NCBI GenBank assembly: GCA_032719365.1
Contig: CM064867.1
Location: 40,511,651 to 40,575,650, forward strand
DNA: 64,000 nt
Source of the DNA: Prinsepia uniflora
Lineage: Eukaryota; Streptophyta; Magnoliopsida; Rosales; Rosaceae
Direction of reading: 5' to 3'
In this document: positions 58,114 to 64,000 of the stretch, in pieces
Numbering within the stretch: the first letter of the stretch is position 1
How the letters are laid out: each line of letters begins with the position of its first letter
The notes under the pieces: generated by a model
Told to the model about the DNA's origin: nothing
The model's database searches: none
The model's input: the letters and a program-made list of their open reading frames with translations, nothing else
Position numbers and translations under genes: made by a program

Positions 58114-60222
58114 TGACACAACACTCCCCAAAATCATCTCAATAATCGTGAAAGGGAATGCTCCCGTTTGACCCAAAAACTTTAAATTCCAAAGGTACCC
58201 TCAATCCAAAACAAAATACTAAATGATGTCAGATAAGGGATAAACTATATGTGTCAACCGCTAATTAAAAATTCAGTAATTAGCAGTTACACAAAACACT
58301 AGATAGGAAATAAACAACCATAATCTTACTCTAGTTAACGAGAGTGCGCAGTCCCAAGTAATAAGCTTCAGCCTCATTATAGCCCTTGTTACAAAAACAG
58401 CCTGGAGGGTCCCAAAACCATAAAAAATGTGAGTGGACAAAAGTAAAGCCTTTGGGAAAAAAGAGCAAAATAATCCATTTTCCCCTCTAGTCTATAAAAA
58501 CATGCATGCATAGGCAAATAAATACTTGATTTCAAATAAAAAAAAATTAAATACATAAAACTATTGGACCAATAAATCATGTAAAGCATATAAGTGTCCT
58601 TGGCACACATTTCCCTGAAGTCCATATTTATAAGCCTTTCGAAAACCATTGGACAAAATGACGAATGATAGTCAATGCTCGAACTCTGCTGGTCCAACCA
58701 GCTAACCCCTTAAACTACACGTAGATAATCACAAAACCTGCAGAGTCCAACTCCATCGGAACATATGGAGCCCAACTTAGACGATGTATGAGTCTTTATC
58801 CAGGAACCATCATAGTCCAACTTCGGAATAACAATTCAAATGCATGAGGATGACTATATTGGAAAACACTTTGTGAAAATACAGTTTAACTTGCTTTTGA
58901 AATACCCACAGAAGCCTAAAATAGTTGTAAGCTGGGCATGAGCCCAAGTGATTTTTGTCAAAATCCATAATAACTTGTGTTTGGAAAACAGCATCCCGAA
59001 TATACATTTTTAAACTAGTTAATTATCCAAAAAATAATTTAGAATCATGTATTCAATCCACTTCAAACTATACCATGCAAAAAATAATTTAGAATCATGT
59101 ATTCAATCCACTCACAGTCCAACCAGCAACTCACTCTTTAGCATTGCGCTCCTCAGAAGTCACCAGAGTTTCCTGGCATGTCAAAGTAATAATCGGGGGT
59201 AACTAACATTACATAAAGCGTTTTATATAAAGCCCTCTTAAGCCTCGGGATAGTACATGGGTCCCAAACACGCACTCGTGACTTTGAACGCCCAAAACAT
59301 CCTCTAAACGAACTCTAATCGACTTGAAACCAACACCATTGGATTCAATACCTTGAAAGATTTCAAACAGGTGTTGCTATGTCTCAATATTACTTCCCAC
59401 ATGCCAGCAAGCGATGTTGGAAGGTTGACGGCCTTCCCACGTGCCACTCCACATGAACTGACATACCATGCCGATGTGGCACCCGCTGATGTCAGCCCTT
59501 TCTGACTTGGTAGCTGACATCATCGTGCTGAAATCATCATGATGTCACACTAATGTCACCTAGTGATGTCATCATGATGTCATGCTATTGTCATCACCTC
59601 ACTAAAGAAGACGATCACACTGATATGCACAACTGTGAGCCAGTTGGAAAACCTCTATTTTTGTCTTCTTTTTCAAACCTTCATATGTCCATCATTTCTC
59701 AACCAAATTGGATGAACCTGGTATGGATATTCATCTACTCAACTCTAAGAATTCAAATCCAAGCACAAAATCAAGACAAAGTACATGGATTTCACGATAT
59801 AAGCATTGAAAGTTGCAGGTTGCGTTCGTCCTTGAGTATAGGTTGATTCCACGTGGTTCCATCTTCAAACATGGGTTATTTCCTATCATGTAGTCCAAGG
59901 AACACGATCCTAGCTTGTTTTGAGCTAAAAGCATCCTAAAATGGAAGTTGGAAGTTATGGTTGTGTGGACTTTTCCTCTAGGGTGCACGAGATAGAGAGT
60001 AGAGAGATGGGTGAGTGTGTGATGATAATTGATGATAAATTATGTGTGTGCTCCCAGCCACACAAATGAACCCTTTCCCAAAATATCACAATTCCAAGTT
60101 GACCAAAATGCCTGTCCCCAATATTTTAAGCTAACAAAATATCCAAGGACAAAATAGTCTAAACGTATATGAAAAGCCCGAAACATTTTGGTAAAAACTG
60201 TAAATAAAACTGGGTCATTACA
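58114..60222 (-). mobile_element. 5' LTR (2.1 kb) of the minus-strand chromovirus
   Basis: Minus strand: start TGTAATGACCC at 60222, end TGTCA at 58114. It is followed by the primer site and gag, so it is the 5' LTR. It contains the partner boxes (about 58429-58438 and 59108-59117), a 'catgcatgca' box near 58501, and a stretch of TGATGTCA-type words (about 59460-59595). The 3' LTR is only a fragment (55610-56135). Confidence 0.87.
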
Positions 60223-62274
60223 AACTTAACTAGTGAGTCTCCTATCTCCCTCTGTTTCCCCATTAATACCTTCTAATTGCAGCTAAGAGGTCATCATAGA
60301 TGGACATAGGAAGCTAGAAGATACTCATCGAATGTGTTAGCATAGCCTGAGCCATCGCTTTTACCAAAACTTCTTTCCCGACTAACAAAACTAACTTTGC
60401 ATTCTAGCCATTTAATCTAGTTTAACAAGACTGAACATCTTTCGTTCCCTACATTGAGAAAACATTAATAGTCCTAGATACTTTCATGGAACTCTATTCG
60501 CACACCTAATAATGAAGAACCTAACTACTTAATAATAGAATTTGTGTAAGGGCTAAAACTAGCAACCGACTTATCATAATTAATTCGTTGGCCTGATATG
60601 AATTCATACACTTGGATCATATCCTCTATTGGTTGAAATTTTGGAAAGTGAGCATTATAGAACAAAAGACTATTACAAGAAAAAAAAATGAGTGAAGAAG
60701 GAGCACCTAGAGTCGCCCTTGCTAACACCACGCAGACTGCACTATCTATAGGCCTAACTTAGAAGCTCGGAGAGCCCTCAGAACAGAATAAGAACATAAA
60801 ATGACACAAAGGATCGCTTTCCTAAGACCTCTAAACGGCGTAAATATTTCCAAAAATAGGCTATTTATCTTCACAACATAAGAAACCAAAGAAACACACT
60901 GTATTATTAACTGAATCCATCGATTATCAAATTTGACTCTATGCATCATGATCTCCACAAAAGGTCACTCAACCTTATTGTAATCCTTGGACATATCTAA
61001 CTTCAACAACATCTTTGTCGGCATACTACCACTCTAGTGCTTAGTAACATGAACACATTCGGAAGCTGCCATTGTTAGTAACTAATCGAGCTCGCACAAA
61101 AGTACTATAATAGTCAAATATCACACCATTGATGGGCTTCAGACGGTTGAAAATAGCTTTTGATATAATTTTTAGACAACACTAAACATAGACTTATAAG
61201 AATGAAATTTGTCACTCAAAGTGGTTGTCTCATTTTGGGAATCAATGCAATCAATGTTTAGTTGATCTCCATCATGCTTGCCCGCTTGTTCATGACCCTC
61301 AAATAAAAATGAGTAACTTCCTCTCCTACTGTACACAATAAAGTTTGATAAAAAAGTGCAGGCATACAATCAAATCCAGGAGCTTTCGTTGGCACAATTT
61401 TGAAAAAGAGCTTCTTCAATCTTCTTCTTAGTGAATAGACTCAATAATAAAGCATTATGCTTTTGAGTGACTTTCGGCTGTGTTAGTTCAAGCCAATAAC
61501 CTACATCTTCCTGTTGAGTTAAAGAAAAAATATCCTTGAATTACTCACCGAACACCACCCTAATATGCTCGTCTAACTCATGCTAGCAACCAATTAGGTT
61601 ACGGACCCTTTTGATTGAATTCTGCCTGCCTCTTTTCTTTGCTTCCTTATGGAAAAAATTTGTAACCCGATCACCATATTTATTCCAGTCAATACGTGCT
61701 CATTATTTCCTGTTTACTTCCAACAATTCTAGCAGTCTGTCAAGTTATCATCCCAATGCTAGCTTTGGCCATCCCACTTTGGGTCACAATTTGAGGGCAT
61801 ACTATCAAGCTTGGCTTAAGCTTTATGCTCATGCTCCCGATATTGTTGTTGTGACAACTACGTAAAGAAGATTGACACAATCTAAGTTTCTACTGCATAA
61901 TACTGTGTGCACCCCAGGCTTCACTTACGAAATTAGCGCTACCATTCACCTTAACCCACATCTTTTGGAACCATTTAGAAAATGTCCTCCGAGCCCACGT
62001 TATCCAACCTAATCAAAATGGGAAGTTGATCAGAATTAGTAGATGAAATATGATCAGTAAATATGCTTGGATAAGCACTCCTCATTACACCATTAACCAT
62101 TGCATAGTCCGGTTGCAATTTTACATTGCCCTCCCCTAGCTGGTTGTTTATCCATGTGAATTTATGCCTACCTAACTGGACTCAAACCACAGTCCTCAAT
62201 ACCATCCCCAAACTCCTCTGTCTGCACCATTGGCCTAAATATGCACCCTCTACATTCTCCCTCATTAAGTATAT
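60223..62274 (-). pseudogene. LINE (L1-type) fragment with reverse transcriptase
   Basis: It begins (minus strand, 62274) in the endonuclease, with DGIEDCGL near 62170, continues through the 61,000s in parallel with the copy at 17782-19025, and extends further into reverse transcriptase: WIQLIIQCVSLVSYVVKIN, PFRGLRKAI, then FFSCNSLLFYNAHF, FISGQRINYDKS and a late block near 60300 (KAMAQAMLTHSMSIF). In active LINEs the FFSCNSLLF position reads FADDxLLF; here both catalytic Asp are gone. Stops are frequent. It is cut on both sides by LTRs. Confidence 0.87.
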
Positions 62275-64000
62275 TGACAGGACCCATCCCGATTATACCT
62301 CGATAATCGTGAAAGATCCTGCTCCCGTCTGACCATAATTTTAAAATACCAAAAGTAGACCACATATATACATAAATACACAACACAACAAACAACACAC
62401 ATAGCCAGACAAGGGATAGGTACGTCTTTTAGGACCGTTGACTACATCAGTTGTCAACCGGTTTACAGAGCATAGGCAATATTTACAAACAAAGATCAAA
62501 ATCCTACGCGGTCAGATACTTGAGTACGCAACGGTCGGTTTATTCCTCTGCCTCGATACGAGCCTCAGTACCTGTGCACCGGCCTGGAGCGTACAAAAAA
62601 ATATTAAAGGTGTGAGTGGACAAAAATAAAGTTTTAGAAATACATTTATAAAAAATAGTCTTACCCTCCAGTTTTGTAAACATGCATGCATATCATATAA
62701 AACATGAGTCATAAAAATCAAAGGTAAAATAAAACAGCTAATACAATTCAAAATCAATCATGATACCACCATCCTCAACATCCAATCTCAATATCCAATA
62801 ACCCGTCACGATATCAATGCAACGCGTGCAACTCGGGTGTCTCACGTCCGAGTACCTCCCCAGGATCAACGACGTCTGGGGTGATATCATCTCCAGGATC
62901 AACGACGTCTGGAGGATATCATCATAAACCCACACTTCTGAGACTGAGCCTCCCCTCAGAGCTACTCATCTCCAAGCAGTGGATCGTGACTACTCCAGGA
63001 TCTACGAAGTCTGGAGGAGACTATCAAATCACAGAGGAGTACATGTGGAACAGTCACCAATAATCTTATTTCAAAACCATTTAAATCTCAAAATCAAATC
63101 AATATTTCAACAGGGCCTCTGCCCGAAATATAGCTTGTCTAACATATAATGTATAAATCAATTTCATCAATTTAATCACTTAACTTAATTTCAGAGTCAA
63201 AATCCATCTCAAATCTCAGGCCATCGTCCAAAATCACAATTTTATGATTTTCTCGAAAATCGTGCCCAAAGCAATATAAAATAATATAATATTCCCAAAA
63301 TTCGGAAATCATCATATCACAATATCAATCATAGCAAATCAATTTAAATCATATCATAAAGCTTTTAGAAGCAGTTAAAACATATATGCATGCATTTAGG
63401 GTAGAAAACAAAAGCCCACTCACGCACCGTCCAGATTGCTCAGATTCGAGCTGTTCGTTCTCGTCCGATGTCCCGAGAATATTTCGGCCTGTCAAACACG
63501 TAATATAGGGTTACGAGAGTATCATATAATCTTATGTACGAATTTCCTAGTCATCGGAATAAAATAATATTATTTAAACGTAACCTATACGCTTCGGATA
63601 CACAAAACTACCCTCAATTTATATCCGATTGACCCGAAACTAACGCCAATAAGTCCGTATCATCGAGAACATCAAAAATTGTTTTGAACCCACCTTCAGA
63701 TTCCCGGTCACGCCCCCTCACGCGCCGTGAACAGTGCACAACTACAGTGCTTCTCTCTCGCCCGTTTCTCTGATAAACGGGTCTGCAACCCGCGATCAGA
63801 CCCGGTGCAATCTCCCTCAATTCAACCTTAATTTTGTCCATTCTTTCACTCATTAGCATCAATTCTATATAGATTTAGGCTCTGGGACTTCAATTGAATC
63901 AAACAAACCCTAAAACTCCTCGACTCAAGATGAACACCCGACAGGTTCTAACTCGGGTTCTACCCCAAACCTGTCTGTTTCCTTCAATTAATTACACCAG
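62275..64000 (-). repeat. Minus-strand LTR, continuing beyond the window
   Basis: It starts TGACAGGACCCATCCCG (the reverse of an LTR end). It has GTGAGTGGAC (about 62612-62621), CATGCATGCA near 62681, a mini-repeat of 'ccaggatcaacgacgtctgg' units (about 62861-63020), 'gcccactcac' (about 63413-63422) and the CGCG region (about 63710-63735). The TGTAACG start lies outside. It interrupts the LINE endonuclease. Confidence 0.85.

Overview
The window reads as plant nuclear DNA, most likely from a eudicot. It is repeat-rich heterochromatin made almost wholly of transposable elements nested inside one another. I found no convincing host gene, no cellular tRNA or full rRNA gene, and nothing bacterial. 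The plant call rests on the element families: Ty3/gypsy LTRs primed by initiator tRNA-Met, an Athila/Tat-like gag with a tRNA-Asp-like primer site, a Ty1/copia gag remnant, a plant-type LINE, a hAT transposase tail, and several copies of Cassandra, a plant TRIM with 5S-rRNA-like LTRs.

Layout. 1-7.8 kb: an LTR fragment, a broken hAT transposase tail split by a long solo LTR (2138-5096) and by an intact Cassandra (5362-6094, duplication TAAGC), then two LTR fragments and a (TG)n tract. 7.8-11.3 kb: a minus-strand LTR and a degenerate stretch that may be CACTA-derived. 11.3-17.8 kb: a minus-strand Athila-like gag broken by two Cassandra copies, one of which is itself split by a 3.0-kb solo LTR. 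17.8-21.8 kb: a minus-strand LINE fragment, a copia leader and gag remnant, and an unresolved stretch. 21.8-34.5 kb: a minus-strand solo LTR (duplication ACTAA) into which a complete 9.9-kb non-autonomous element with 3.27-kb LTRs inserted (22242-32148, duplication TATCA). 34.5-49.1 kb: an LTR with a chromovirus gag, cut by a second LTR element, whose interior holds a 3.6-kb solo LTR (duplication AGTCG), then further LTR pieces. 49.1-55.5 kb: the end of an Athila-like element; its LTR is interrupted by an LTR fragment that in turn holds a minus-strand Cassandra with a SINE-like insert in both LTRs. 55.5-64 kb: a minus-strand chromovirus with a large pol deletion, a second LINE fragment, and an LTR running off the window.

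Almost all long LTRs here are relatives. They share a paired ACGT block near the start, a CGCG-box inverted repeat, a GTGAGTGGAC...GTCCACTCAC pair that looks like the 5' splice site and branch site of an intron of about 0.9-1.55 kb, two TGCATGCAT (RY) boxes inside that interval, and a subfamily-specific mini-repeat array between them. The elements form no pathway; the window is a layered insertion record. The observations most worth checking are the possible LTR intron, the SINE-bearing Cassandra, and the dense ACGT-palindrome arrays. All comparisons were made by eye; no alignment or database search was run.
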